DNA of 64,000 nucleotides from Chitinophagaceae bacterium (GCA_016710165.1 JADJLJ010000005.1:186001-250000), one strand, 5' to 3'. Shown: positions 17,819-26,767, numbered from the stretch's first letter. Numbers and translations: made by a program. The notes: a model not told the origin generated them from the sequence alone.

Positions 17819-18117
17819 TGCCGCCCCTCCGGGGCTAAAACACACCGTTTGCTGAGGGTTTTACCAGAATTTCAGCCCGATGGGCTTTTAAATTGCAGTT
17901 TCATACAAACCCAGCCAACCCCTTCGGGGCACCATTTTGGTAGTAGCCCCGTGAGGGCGCCATTTTGGTAGCCCCATCAGGGCGTCATTTTGGTATCCCC
18001 ATGAGGGCGCCATTTTGGTAACCCATGAGGGCGCCATTTTGGTAGCCCCATCAGGGCGTCATTTTGGTAGCCCCGTCAGGGCGTCATTTTGGTAGCCCCA
18101 TCAGGGCGATATTTTGT
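17819..18117 (+). repeat. REP-like array: eight 25-bp units with GCCCC...GGGC mini-hairpins, plus two outliers
   Basis: From 17917 to 18117 there are eight head-to-tail units of the form AGCCCCATCAGGGCGTCATTTTGGT (listed here as AGCCCCATCAGGGC then GTCATTTTGGT), 24-28 bp each. Every unit contains a small GCCC-N-GGGC stem. Two diverged GCCC/GGGC hairpins precede the array at 17823 and 17873. There are no unique spacers, so it is not CRISPR. It ends 36 bp before a RAYT-type transposase, which is the classical REP arrangement. This array fills the 400-bp gap after the DUF58 gene. Confidence 0.9.
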
Positions 18118-18152
18118 TGATAAAAATCATTATTTAAAAATAAGAATATTGA

Positions 18153-18614
18153 ATGCCAAATACCTATTCACAAATAACGATTCATGCTGTGTTCGCAGTA
18201 AAGTACCGGGATAATTTTATTGTAAAGGAATGGCGGAATGATCTGCACCGGTATATTTCAGGAATAATCAACGGTAAGGGTGCCAGATCACTTGCAGTAG
18301 GAGGATGGAATGATCACGTTCATATATTTTTCGGAATGCCGGTTACCGCCAGTATCTCCGGTTTCATAAGTGCTGTAAAAGCCAACAGCAGCAGATGGAT
18401 AAATGAACAGCATTTTATTAAAGGGAGATTTCAATGGCAGGAGGGATATGGTGCCTTCTCCTATGCAAAAAGTCAACGGGATGTTGTGATCAGATATATC
18501 ATGAACCAGGAAGAACATCACAGGACAAGGTCATTTAAAAATGAGTATTTGAGAATGCTTGCTGATTTTGAAGTAGATTATGATGATAACTATCTTTTTG
18601 AATTTTACAATTGA
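18153..18614 (+). mobile_element. RAYT / IS200-like Y1 transposase
   Basis: The 153-residue protein is a single-domain HUH endonuclease of the Y1 transposase family. It shows the HxH metal site in GGWNDHVHIFFGM (His55, His57), the helix with RYIMNQEEHH giving the nucleophile Tyr115 and the metal-binding Gln119, and the N-terminus YSQITIHAVFAVKYR. These REP-associated forms are domesticated relatives of IS200 that process REP hairpins and need not move themselves. No TnpB and no terminal ends of an IS are seen. The gene appears intact. Confidence 0.9.
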
Positions 18615-18702
18615 AAAAATGTCTTCCACGGGATCCGAACCCTGTCACTAGATCGGTATTACCGGGATTTCATTTCCGGCGTTTCTCAATCTGTATTTTC
18701 AA

Positions 18703-19575
18703 ATGCCAGGGCCCCTTCTGCCTGGAATAATTTCAATTGGATTTTCAATCTTTACCTTTACAAAAAAATCATTGGCACGTAAGCAGACCTACCGGGTACG
18801 GTATACCAATAAACTGGCAGAGGCTGGAGAGGCGCCTGTAAGGCCCGAACGCAAAGAACGGGTTCCCCTTGACCCGGTAATTCAGCAGCCATACCTGGAG
18901 GGTAAAGTCCTTCTGATAAATAAACCGCTTCACTGGACATCGTTTGACGTGGTACGTAAACTCCGCAGCCTGCTGCAGATAAAAAAGATCGGGCATGCCG
19001 GTACGCTTGATCCCCTTGCAACAGGATTACTGATCGTGTGCACCGGGAAATTTACCAAGAAGATAAATGAATACATGGCGCAGGAAAAAGAATATACCGG
19101 TACTTTCACCCTGGGTGCTGTTACTCCCACCTATGACCTGGAGAGTGAACCCGGACAGCAAAAAGATTTTTCTTTTGTTACCGGGGAGATACTGCGGTCT
19201 GCAACGGAGAAATTCACCGGGGAGACCGATCAATATCCCCCGATTTACTCTGCTATAAAAAAAGACGGCGTGGCCCTGTATGAACTGGCACGCAGGGGAG
19301 AAGCGGTAGAGTTAAAATCCCGGAGAATATTCATCCGCTCTTTCGAGATCACCTTGATCGAACTGCCCGTTGTACATTTTAAGGTGGTTTGTTCTACCGG
19401 CACTTATATACGCAGCCTGGCCAATGATTTTGGCGCTGAACTGGGATGTGGTGCTTACCTCAGCAGTTTATGCCGCACGCGTATTGGAGAATTCAGGACC
19501 GAAGATGCAATTGATATGGATGCCTTTGAGCAAACCCTTCAACCTTTAAACCCTTCAACCTTTAAACTTCTATAA
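18703..19575 (+). CDS. truB: tRNA pseudouridine(55) synthase
   Basis: TruB makes pseudouridine 55 in the T-loop of tRNAs. The core starts at about residue 66 with EGKVLLINKPLHWTSFDVV, followed by KKIGHAGTLDPLATGLL with the catalytic Asp, YPPIYSAIKKDG and CSTGTYIRSLA. Two things are odd. The 65 residues before the core are not typical of TruB and the true start is unclear, because the frame is open only back to TAG 18649. The last 14 residues (QTLQPLNPSTFKLL) are encoded by a 16-bp tandem word repeat. The core looks functional. Confidence 0.9.
   Translation: MPGPLLPGIISIGFSIFTFTKKSLARKQTYRVRYTNKLAEAGEAPVRPERKERVPLDPVIQQPYLEGKVLLINKPLHWTSFDVVRKLRSLLQIKKIGHAGTLDPLATGLLIVCTGKFTKKINEYMAQEKEYTGTFTLGAVTPTYDLESEPGQQKDFSFVTGEILRSATEKFTGETDQYPPIYSAIKKDGVALYELARRGEAVELKSRRIFIRSFEITLIELPVVHFKVVCSTGTYIRSLANDFGAELGCGAYLSSLCRTRIGEFRTEDAIDMDAFEQTLQPLNPSTFKLL
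19532..19570 (+). repeat. 16-bp tandem repeat (two 8-bp words) inside the 3' end of truB
   Basis: AAACCCTTCAACCTTT occurs twice in a row (19532-19547 and 19548-19563), followed by a partial third copy up to the stop codon. The same words AACCCTTC and AACCTTTC reappear near 29.07-29.10 kb. Confidence 0.88.
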
Positions 19576-19580
19576 CCCTC

Positions 19581-22088
19581 TCAGAAAGGATAATTTATCC
19601 CGATCGTCATATTGAAATTCTCGTAGCGCCATTTCTTATGACGGTTGTCATTGTATGTGCCCCCGGGGTTATTGGGATCCGGGACCTGTTCGCCTCTTTT
19701 AAATAAATTATTGAATGAAACCCCCGGTATCTGCCATCCGTCATTTGCACTAATATCAGGCCGCTTGATCCGGAAGCCGAGGTCAAAACGCAGTACCACG
19801 TAATTGAAATCCAGCCGGAAACCGGTACCGGCTTCCACGCCCAGTTCTTTGTACAGGTTTTTGAATTTAAACTGCGTGCTGTCCGTTCCCCCGCCTGGTT
19901 TGGAGTTTCTTGCATTCCATACATTACCAATATCCAGGAACAAAGCGCCTCGGAGTACCAATGAATTGGGAATGATCTGTGCAATGGTGTACCGGTATTC
20001 AATATTGCTTTCTAATTGTATGTCGCCCGTCCGGTCGTTGAATTTATTTTCACCATAGGGCGTAAGCGGTTGCGCCCCACGCCCGATACCACGCACGGGC
20101 CATCCCCTCATGCTGTTGCTTCCCCCGCCGAAATATTGTTTAAAGAATGGCAGGGTTGTATCACGTTTTGCCGAGATACCAACGCCCCCAAATACCCGGA
20201 ATACAAAAGCGGATTTGGGACGGCTGGAAGAATAGGTATATTCCACGTCGGCCTTGCCGAACTGGCGCATGTATTTCTTTAATAAGCCCAGGCTGTACCA
20301 GGGTATTCCCGATACTTCCGCATTTATCTTTAAACTGTGCTGCCGGTTGGGATGCCTGCTGTTTATTTTGGAAGACCGGTATCCCACACTTGCTCCTGCC
20401 ACCAACGAAGTATTGAATGAATAACGCAGGAAAGGGTTTTCATTTAGCGTTTTTATGAAACTGTCTGTCTCATTATACAGCCGGGCAAACTCTATGTTCA
20501 GGGGCTTGAAAATCCATTGCCGGTTTTTCTGCGTATTCCAGTCATATCCGAGCGCAAAATTAAATGACTGCAGGTTGAACAGGTTGATGCGGTTTATGTA
20601 GGATACTTTGGTGTTGATGAAGGATTCCGGGTTGACGAACCGTTTGTCGTTATTCAACCGTAAGAACGGGAAAATGAACCGGGGAAAGACAATGTTGTTT
20701 GAATAACTTACCTCATTGGAGTTCACGATGTTCTTCCGGTTATTGCTGTCGGGCTTAAAATTCAGTTCAATACCGGCATGCAGTGAGTTGGTCATCCGGA
20801 TCCCTTCCCTGCGGAAGTTTCGGTCAAGAAATGAGATATTGCCCGAAAGCCCCAGCAGGTTACCGGCATTGGCTGCGGTAACATTGTTGGTGTTGCTGGA
20901 TGCAGAATAACTGGCTTCAATGCCTGATTCAAATCCATACCGCTTTCCCGGCACCAGCTGAACGACCAGGTCGATCTTATTCAGGCTGTCTTTACGTGGA
21001 ATACTGTCTTTTTTTTCCAGCACCAGGATATTTGTGCTCTGCCATACTCCCGCCCTGGAATAACTGTTGAGGGTCTTATAAAAATTATCCTGGCTGTACA
21101 GGTCACCCTTACGGATATAGAGGTTCCTGCGGAGGAAACCGGTACGGAAGAGTTTTTTATGGTACTTCACAATGAAGTTGACCCGGCAGGTATCGCAATC
21201 CCTTTTTCTTCCCAGGGTGGTAAACAGGTTGTTATCCGTTAATTTATCCCCGCTCTGGTAATCCGGCAGGATGTAGATGTCATCTATATAAAAGCGTTGC
21301 AGTTTGCTGCTGTCGGCTGGCGGGTTAAGTACCACTGCCAGTTTGATGGTGGGGGAGTCTCTGGCCAGCTTTGCCTCTTCCAGCAAACGCAGTTGTTCAA
21401 AGATGTCGTCGGTTATGGTGGTCAATGCAGCAACGGTGGTATCTCCCCGCATGATCAGTTCTTCGGAAGTGAATTTATAATAACCATTGTTGCGGTACAG
21501 GTTCACCAGCCTGCTTATTTCGCCAAGAACGGTGGCTTTGGTTACGGGGTCGCCTTTTTTTAACAGGCTTTTGTCAACATTCTGCAGGGCAATTTCCTGC
21601 AGGTCGGGCCGGCGTAAAATATAACGCACCGTATCTATGAGCGTAGGCTTGCCGGTTTCAACACTGTAGAAAACATGCACACGGCGCTGGTTCTCTTTCA
21701 CAATGGTATCTGCCCGGTATCCGGCCCTGGCCTTATAATAACCCAGGTGAAGCATGGAGGCTTCCATGTTGCGGGCCGACCGGCCGGCGGAGGCACTGTC
21801 GTATGCAGGGGGCCTTTCAATATAATGTAAAAAGATCCAGGAATCTTTTGTATTGATCCTTGAACTGTCATCCAGCTGGGCATTCAGCCTTTGTTTAAGC
21901 TGTGACCGCTCATCTTTGGTAAAGTTGCCGCCTTTGGCCTCGATACTGTTCTTAAAAACAAATGGTTTGTCTTTTGGATATTTGCGGGGTATCGTGAACC
22001 AGTTACAGGCTGAAAGGAATATACCGCATAATAAAAAACAGGCGCTAAGTTTGTGAAGGGAAGTTTTATCCGGTATTTTTAAAAACAT
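19581..22088 (-). CDS. tamL: TamL-type BamA/TamA family lipoprotein
   Basis: The 835-residue product has a lipoprotein signal (LLCGIFLSACNW, Cys near residue 28), POTRA-like domains in the first 400 or so residues (for example YILPDYQSGDKLTDNNLF and YIRKGDLYSQDNFYKTLNSY), and a C-terminal Omp85 barrel with GGSNSMRGWPVRGIGRG and the last strand MTIGINYPF. In Bacteroidota this lipidated TamA relative pairs with TamB for outer-membrane assembly; tamB is not in the window. It converges with truB (5 bp between stop codons). Confidence 0.88.
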   Translation of the reverse strand: MFLKIPDKTSLHKLSACFLLCGIFLSACNWFTIPRKYPKDKPFVFKNSIEAKGGNFTKDERSQLKQRLNAQLDDSSRINTKDSWIFLHYIERPPAYDSASAGRSARNMEASMLHLGYYKARAGYRADTIVKENQRRVHVFYSVETGKPTLIDTVRYILRRPDLQEIALQNVDKSLLKKGDPVTKATVLGEISRLVNLYRNNGYYKFTSEELIMRGDTTVAALTTITDDIFEQLRLLEEAKLARDSPTIKLAVVLNPPADSSKLQRFYIDDIYILPDYQSGDKLTDNNLFTTLGRKRDCDTCRVNFIVKYHKKLFRTGFLRRNLYIRKGDLYSQDNFYKTLNSYSRAGVWQSTNILVLEKKDSIPRKDSLNKIDLVVQLVPGKRYGFESGIEASYSASSNTNNVTAANAGNLLGLSGNISFLDRNFRREGIRMTNSLHAGIELNFKPDSNNRKNIVNSNEVSYSNNIVFPRFIFPFLRLNNDKRFVNPESFINTKVSYINRINLFNLQSFNFALGYDWNTQKNRQWIFKPLNIEFARLYNETDSFIKTLNENPFLRYSFNTSLVAGASVGYRSSKINSRHPNRQHSLKINAEVSGIPWYSLGLLKKYMRQFGKADVEYTYSSSRPKSAFVFRVFGGVGISAKRDTTLPFFKQYFGGGSNSMRGWPVRGIGRGAQPLTPYGENKFNDRTGDIQLESNIEYRYTIAQIIPNSLVLRGALFLDIGNVWNARNSKPGGGTDSTQFKFKNLYKELGVEAGTGFRLDFNYVVLRFDLGFRIKRPDISANDGWQIPGVSFNNLFKRGEQVPDPNNPGGTYNDNRHKKWRYENFNMTIGINYPF

Positions 22089-22106
22089 AAAAACATTTAG
22101 GCGACG

Positions 22107-22850
22107 ATGATTAGCAAATCACATACCAAATATATTCAAAGTTTACAGCACAAAAAATTAAGAGATCAACTGAACCTCTTTATTGCCGAAGGGCCGAAAG
22201 TGGTGCCGGATCTTTTATCGGGGGGCAACTTTGTTTGTAAAGAGATCATTGCATTAAAAGAATGGCTGGATGCGAATGCAGGACTGGTATCGGCAAATGC
22301 ATGGATCCCCTTCACGGAAGTACAGGATTTTGAACTGGAAAAGATCTCTGCGTTGTTAACACCACATGCTGTGCTGGCGGTATTTGAAAAAAGGGAACCA
22401 GAAACTGATGTCGACATAAGCAAAAAGATCACAATCGTTCTTGATACCATCCAGGATCCCGGTAATATGGGCACCATCATCCGCATTGCTGATTGGTTTG
22501 GGATCCAGAACATCATCTGTTCCGCTGGCTGCGCCGATATATACAATCCCAAAGTAGTGCAGGCAACCATGGGCAGCCTGGGCAGGGTGAATGTTGTTTA
22601 TACGGATCTGGCTGCATGGCTTACCGGGAAGAAGAAAGTACCCCTGTATGCTGCTTCCCTGAAAGGCAGACCCCTGCAATCGCTTGGTAAACTTACCGAG
22701 GGTATCATCATTATAGGTAATGAAGCGCACGGCATACGTGATGAAGTGATGCAGTTGGTAAAGGAAAAGATAACCATTCCCCGGATCGGCGAAGCGGAAT
22801 CACTCAATGCAGCGGTGGCAACGGGGATCATACTTTCACATGTTGTATGA
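22107..22850 (+). CDS. TrmH/SpoU family RNA 2'-O-methyltransferase
   Basis: This 247-residue enzyme methylates ribose 2'-OH of an rRNA or tRNA. An N-terminal substrate-binding domain (KYIQSLQHKKLRDQLNLFIAEGPKVV) precedes the SpoU domain with its three motifs: LDTIQDPGNMGTIIRIADWFG, IIIGNEAHGI and IPRIGEAESLNAAVATGI. The layout is that of RlmB/TsnR-like rRNA methyltransferases. It is divergent from tamL with an 18-bp gap. A second member of the family is at 34.4 kb. Confidence 0.92.
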   Translation: MISKSHTKYIQSLQHKKLRDQLNLFIAEGPKVVPDLLSGGNFVCKEIIALKEWLDANAGLVSANAWIPFTEVQDFELEKISALLTPHAVLAVFEKREPETDVDISKKITIVLDTIQDPGNMGTIIRIADWFGIQNIICSAGCADIYNPKVVQATMGSLGRVNVVYTDLAAWLTGKKKVPLYAASLKGRPLQSLGKLTEGIIIIGNEAHGIRDEVMQLVKEKITIPRIGEAESLNAAVATGIILSHVV

Positions 22851-22853
22851 ATG

Positions 22854-23012
22854 GTTAATTCATTTAAACGTTAAGCAGTTAATTGGTTAAGCAGTTAATT
22901 GGTTAATTGGTTAATCAGTTAATCAGTTAATTCGTTTTGGATTTAACAACCAGCACGGGATCTACGGATTAACGGACCTACGGATTAACCAATTAACGGA
23001 TTAACCTGTTAA
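22854..23012. repeat. Word-array island between convergent genes, two complementary arms
   Basis: The left arm uses GTTAATTG, GTTAAGCA and GTTAATCA 8-mers (22854-22931). The right arm (22974-23012) uses GGATTAAC, CAATTAAC and CTGTTAAC 8-mers. GGTTAATTGGTTAA on the left is complementary to TTAACCAATTAA on the right. The island fills the space between two stop codons and may act as a bidirectional terminator-like hairpin. Confidence 0.88.
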
Positions 23013-23016
23013 CCGG

Positions 23017-24246
23017 TCAACGAAATTGAATTGCCTTGACCGGCCTTACCTTTTTGATCAATAGTGTTGGAATGATCAGTGTAGCAAATGAAATGAGCAG
23101 CGTAGCCAGGCATATCAGCAATACCTGCCACCAGACCACATCGGCATGGGCTGTAGCCATATAGTATGCTTCTTCATTCAGTTTTATAAAGCCTGTCCTT
23201 TCCTGCAGCCAGCAAATGCCAAGGCCAAGGATCGCCCCGGCAGCGATTCCGGTAAAAGCGATCACCGAAGTATTGTACAGGAATACCTGCTGCACCTGCC
23301 AGTCAGTGGCGCCCAGTGCTTTTAATACTCCCGTCATCCTTGTTCTTTCCAGTACCAGGATGATGAGGCAGGTGATGAGGTTCACGACGGCCACCACCAT
23401 CATGATCATCAGCAGGATGTTCTTTATCTGCCCCTGCAGGTTCAGCCAGTCGAATATGTTCGGATAGATCTCTTTAATGGTCTTGCTGTACCAGGTTTGC
23501 GGCATTTCTGCGTAGATGAGGTAATTTACCTTCTCCGTCTGCGTATAATCGTGTAAAAAGATCTCGTAACCCCCGATCTGGCCAGGTTCCCAGTTGTTCA
23601 GCCGGCGGATAAGATTGATATCGGCAATGGCAAAATTGCGGTCGTATTCTTCAATGGCTGTTTTATAAATGCCGGCGATCTTCAGCCAGCGGGCCGTTTT
23701 ACTCCCGTCTTCCCGGAAAAAGAAAACAAATACACTGTCGTTGAGTTTTACTTTCAGCTGGTTGGCAGTGTAAGCCGATAAATTGATCTCATTGCTGTAA
23801 CCACTGTCTTTAAAATTCAGCCAACGCCCCTGTTTCAAAAAAGGCTGCAATCGTATGAAATCAAAGGATGGATCAACGCCTTTTAACAATACACTTTCGA
23901 TCTCTCCGCCAAATTTTATGATGGCCGATTTGGTGGCATAGCGTTCTACCGACTTCACCTGCGGTAACGAACGCAGGTATCTTTCCACCGAGTCATTTTG
24001 TGTAATGGGATACTCTTCGGCAATGCTCACCCGGTTCTCCACATTCTGCAATACCCGTATATGTCCCCAGAAACTGAATACTTTATTGCTGATGACTCCC
24101 TGGAACCCATTTACAAAACTCATGGCCACGATCATGATAGCCACGCTGATGGCAGTGGCAACGATGGCCAGCCGGATGATGAATTTGGAAAAGGTCTTCT
24201 GCCGGTTAAAGGCTATTCGTTTAGCTATGAATACAGATACATTCAA
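23017..24246 (-). CDS. LolC/LolE (FtsX-like) ABC transporter permease
   Basis: The 409-residue protein begins NVSVFIAKRIAFNRQKTFSKFIIRLAIVATAISVAIMIVA, the usual start of Bacteroidota lipoprotein-release-type permeases. A large periplasmic MacB-like domain (residues 45-270) follows, then three helices near the C-terminus with LERTRMTGVLKALGATDWQVQQVFLYN and ending KVRPVKAIQFR. TTG 24246 is chosen because sequence upstream of it does not resemble the family and overlaps the divergent gene. A role in lipoprotein release or another export step is inferred. No ATPase gene is adjacent. Confidence 0.85.
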   Translation of the reverse strand: MNVSVFIAKRIAFNRQKTFSKFIIRLAIVATAISVAIMIVAMSFVNGFQGVISNKVFSFWGHIRVLQNVENRVSIAEEYPITQNDSVERYLRSLPQVKSVERYATKSAIIKFGGEIESVLLKGVDPSFDFIRLQPFLKQGRWLNFKDSGYSNEINLSAYTANQLKVKLNDSVFVFFFREDGSKTARWLKIAGIYKTAIEEYDRNFAIADINLIRRLNNWEPGQIGGYEIFLHDYTQTEKVNYLIYAEMPQTWYSKTIKEIYPNIFDWLNLQGQIKNILLMIMMVVAVVNLITCLIILVLERTRMTGVLKALGATDWQVQQVFLYNTSVIAFTGIAAGAILGLGICWLQERTGFIKLNEEAYYMATAHADVVWWQVLLICLATLLISFATLIIPTLLIKKVRPVKAIQFR

Positions 24247-24288
24247 ACGGCATATATTTGGTATCTTACAAATGTATTTAAAAACGCA

Positions 24289-25614
24289 ATGATTAAGGTC
24301 AGCATGACAAAAATTAAACCATACCCTGCCGCCGGAAGATCCGTTCAGATTCTCCTGTTTCTCTCTATTGCTTTCATTCCTGCCGCTTTTTCGCAAATGC
24401 CTGAAGCAGTTTTCAGGGATAATATCAAGGCTGTGCGGTTTCACATGTATGGCGACCAGCAAACATTACCTGTTTACAATATCAACAGCGGCGACCAGCT
24501 GGAACTGAATTTTGATGACCTGGATGCCAATGTTAAAAGCTATTATTACAGTTTCCAGCTTTGCGATTACAACTGGAGGCCGGTTGACATCAGTCCCTTT
24601 CTGTACATTAAAGGGTTTACCCAGCAACGCATCACCACGTACCGGTATTCTTCGATCGCACTTACAAAATATACCCATTACCAGGCCCTGTTGCCCGACC
24701 GGAGCACCAGCCTTACCCTTTCGGGCAACTATATCCTGAAAGTCTACCTCGACGGCGATACATCCAAACTTGTTTTCACCCGGCGCATGCTGGTGCTGGA
24801 ACAAAAAGCCGCCATTAGTGCAAAGATCATTCAGCCATTCACACCGCAATTGTACCGTACGCATCAGAAAGTACAGTTCTCTGCAAACATAAAAGGGTTG
24901 AACACCTTCAGTGCGGCACAGCAGGTGAAAGTGGTGATATTGCAGAACAACCGGTGGGATAATTCATTAAAGGACATTGCACCCACTTTTGTACGGGGCA
25001 ATTCGCTGGAGTATAATACCGAGAACAATTGCATCTTTCCCGGCGGTAAAGAATGGCGCTGGCTCGACCTGCGGAGTTTTCGCCTGCAGAGCGACCGGGT
25101 AGAGCGGGCCGACTATAAGAAGAATGCCACAGATATGTTCCTGTTTCCCGATGCAGACCGCAGCGCCCAGCGGTATGTTTATTTCCGCGACCTGAATGGC
25201 ATGTACCTGCTGGAAACCTATGAGACCATCAATCCTTACTGGCAAGGCGATTTTGCCACCGTTCATTTCAGTTTTGCCCCGCCAAACGCCACGCCGTATG
25301 CCGATAAGGATATTTACCTGGCGGGACAACTTACAAGCTACGAGTTGAATGACAGGACAAAAATGGTATTCAATGCAGCAAGGGGAGCGTATGAATGCAC
25401 GGCATTTTTAAAACAGGGGTACTACAACTATACCTACATAGCGGTTGATAAAAATGATCCGGCACAAAAGCGTGACCTGGAAGGTGATTACTGGGAAACC
25501 GAAAACAGTTATACCATACTCATGTACTACAAGTCGTTCACCGACCGTACCGACCAGCTGATCGGTGTTGGAAAGATAAATTCACGGACGGATAAGCCGG
25601 GGATCAGTTTTTAG
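24289..25614 (+). CDS. Type IX secretion system plug protein (DUF5103)
   Basis: In the T9SS this periplasmic protein plugs the SprA translocon when no substrate is bound. The 441-residue product has a signal peptide (VQILLFLSIAFIPAAFS) and the DUF5103 pattern: DNIKAVRFHMYGDQQTLPVYNINSGDQLELNFDDLD, YYYSFQLCDYNWRP, FTQQRITTYRYSS, YLAGQLTSYELNDRTKMVFN and YYNYTYIAVD. ATG 24289 or 24304 both leave the signal peptide intact. The frame is open further upstream but that part overlaps the divergent permease. No other T9SS core gene is in the window. Confidence 0.9.
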   Translation: MIKVSMTKIKPYPAAGRSVQILLFLSIAFIPAAFSQMPEAVFRDNIKAVRFHMYGDQQTLPVYNINSGDQLELNFDDLDANVKSYYYSFQLCDYNWRPVDISPFLYIKGFTQQRITTYRYSSIALTKYTHYQALLPDRSTSLTLSGNYILKVYLDGDTSKLVFTRRMLVLEQKAAISAKIIQPFTPQLYRTHQKVQFSANIKGLNTFSAAQQVKVVILQNNRWDNSLKDIAPTFVRGNSLEYNTENNCIFPGGKEWRWLDLRSFRLQSDRVERADYKKNATDMFLFPDADRSAQRYVYFRDLNGMYLLETYETINPYWQGDFATVHFSFAPPNATPYADKDIYLAGQLTSYELNDRTKMVFNAARGAYECTAFLKQGYYNYTYIAVDKNDPAQKRDLEGDYWETENSYTILMYYKSFTDRTDQLIGVGKINSRTDKPGISF

Positions 25615-25618
25615 AGGA

Positions 25619-25758
<140 letters not shown>

Positions 25759-25806
25759 TATTTCTTTCTTTTTAAAATTCTTTCTTCACCTTTGCCCTTC
25801 GTTCCT

Positions 25807-25814
25807 TATCTTTG
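25807..25814 (+). promoter_or_regulatory. -7 promoter element TATCTTTG of the SRP RNA
   Basis: TATCTTTG fits TAnnTTTG exactly and ends 4 nt before the paired 5' end of the SRP RNA, a good calibration for start-site distance in this genome. Confidence 0.7.
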
Positions 25815-25818
25815 CGCC

Positions 25819-25912
25819 GGCAAGTCTTATACGACCAGCTCCTGCTGAACTCCCCCAGGACCGGAAGGTAGCAAGGGTAGGTGGTTGAGCGGTGCGATGT
25901 AAGTAACTTGCC
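25819..25912 (+). ncRNA. ffs: Small signal recognition particle RNA (4.5S type)
   Basis: The SRP RNA binds Ffh and guides ribosomes making membrane proteins to FtsY. The conserved apical domain is present as CAGGACCGGAAGGTAGCAAGGGTA (here split: CAGGACCGGAAGG, TAGCAAGGGTA), including the GGAA tetraloop and the AGCA internal loop. The ends GGCAAGT and ACTTGCC pair. A T8 run follows at once (25914-25921), giving a natural terminator. Length about 94 nt, the short bacterial form. Confidence 0.95.
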
Positions 25913-25921
25913 ATTTTTTTT

Positions 25922-25954
25922 GCCCCCCATCCCCTGAAGGGGCTTTGCAGGGTT
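25922..25954. repeat. CCCC-4-GGGG hairpin repeat after the SRP RNA
   Basis: CCCCTGAAGGGG (25931-25942) is followed by a GCAGGG tail. The element matches those at 26057 and 45836. It lies in the 170-bp gap between the SRP RNA and the aldolase gene. Confidence 0.6.
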
Positions 25955-26016
25955 TCTTTTTAACCACCATGCATTTTTCGTAGATAAATATTTTAAGTTT
26001 ACTCTTTTAATTATTT

Positions 26017-26024
26017 TACTTTTG
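26017..26024 (+). promoter_or_regulatory. -7 promoter element TACTTTTG of the aldolase gene
   Basis: TACTTTTG matches the TAnnTTTG box exactly, giving a leader of about 50 nt that includes a CCCC/GGGG hairpin next to the start codon. Confidence 0.5.
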
Positions 26025-26056
26025 CCGGAAATAAATTATCTCACCGATTAAAAGCT

Positions 26057-26080
26057 GATCCCCCTTTAGGGGATAGGGGC
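26057..26080. repeat. CCCC-4-GGGG hairpin repeat in the aldolase leader
   Basis: CCCCTTTAGGGG (26061-26072) with an ATAGGGGC tail ends 2 nt before ATG 26083, where it would cover the ribosome-binding region. Confidence 0.6.
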
Positions 26081-26082
26081 AC

Positions 26083-26736
26083 ATGAAATTTTTTATAGAC
26101 ACCGCCAACCTGGCACAGATAAAAGAAGCAAACGACCTCGGCATTTTAGACGGGGTTACCACCAATCCTTCGCTGATGGCAAAGGAAGGTATCAAGGGCA
26201 GCGATGCCGTGATGGCGCACTACAAGACCATTTGTGAAATGGTGAACGGCGACATCAGCGCAGAAGTTATTTCAACCGACTTTGACGGCATGGTGGCTGA
26301 AGGGAAAAAACTGGCTGCCATCCACCCGAACATTGTGGTGAAAGTGCCGATGATAAAAGAAGGCATCAAGGCATTGAAGTGGTTTACGGAGAACGGCATC
26401 AAGACAAACTGTACGCTTGTTTTCAGCGCCGGCCAGGCCATACTTGCTGCCAAGGCAGGGGCTACCTATGTTTCCCCGTTCATTGGCCGCATTGACGACA
26501 GTGGCTGGGACGGTATGATCCTCATTCACCAGATACGCCAGATATTCGATATCCAGGGCTTCAAGACTGAGATCCTGGCTGCGTCCATCCGAAACCCGAA
26601 CCACATCATCAGTTGTGCGGAGGCAGGAGCCGATGTGTGTACCTGCCCGCTGGATTCTATTTTAGGATTATTGAAGCATCCGCTTACTGATATTGGCCTT
26701 GCCAAGTTCCTGGAAGACGCCAAGAAGTTTGCGTAA
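26083..26736 (+). CDS. fsa: Fructose-6-phosphate aldolase / short transaldolase
   Basis: The 217-residue enzyme belongs to the short transaldolase subfamily (TalC/FSA type) of the pentose phosphate pathway. It starts MKFFIDTANLAQIKEAND, then GVTTNPSLMAKEG, and carries the Schiff-base lysine in NIVVKVPMI at about residue 86. TNCTLVFSAGQAILAAKAGATYVSPFIGRIDD is the conserved barrel core. Sequence alone does not separate fructose-6-phosphate aldolase from transaldolase activity. A strong bidirectional terminator follows. Confidence 0.92.
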   Translation: MKFFIDTANLAQIKEANDLGILDGVTTNPSLMAKEGIKGSDAVMAHYKTICEMVNGDISAEVISTDFDGMVAEGKKLAAIHPNIVVKVPMIKEGIKALKWFTENGIKTNCTLVFSAGQAILAAKAGATYVSPFIGRIDDSGWDGMILIHQIRQIFDIQGFKTEILAASIRNPNHIISCAEAGADVCTCPLDSILGLLKHPLTDIGLAKFLEDAKKFA

Positions 26737-26767
26737 GCAATCGTCAGACGAGGACGTCAGACCAGAC

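Noticed and set aside
17917..18117. Possible CRISPR array
   Set aside because: Repeat units are contiguous with no unique spacers, no cas genes are present, and a REP transposase adjoins.
18620..18665. tRNA-like fragment (minus strand GGGTTCGGATCCC) between the RAYT gene and truB
   Set aside because: The T-arm stem pairs in only 3 of 5 positions and no acceptor or anticodon arm can be drawn.
23998..24288. N-terminal extension of the T9SS plug protein by 97 codons
   Set aside because: It overlaps the divergent permease gene, and the signal peptide only starts after ATG 24289.
24247..24462. N-terminal extension of the LolC-type permease by 72 codons
   Set aside because: The extension has no family resemblance and covers the start of the divergent plug gene; the family start is NVSVFIAKRIAF.
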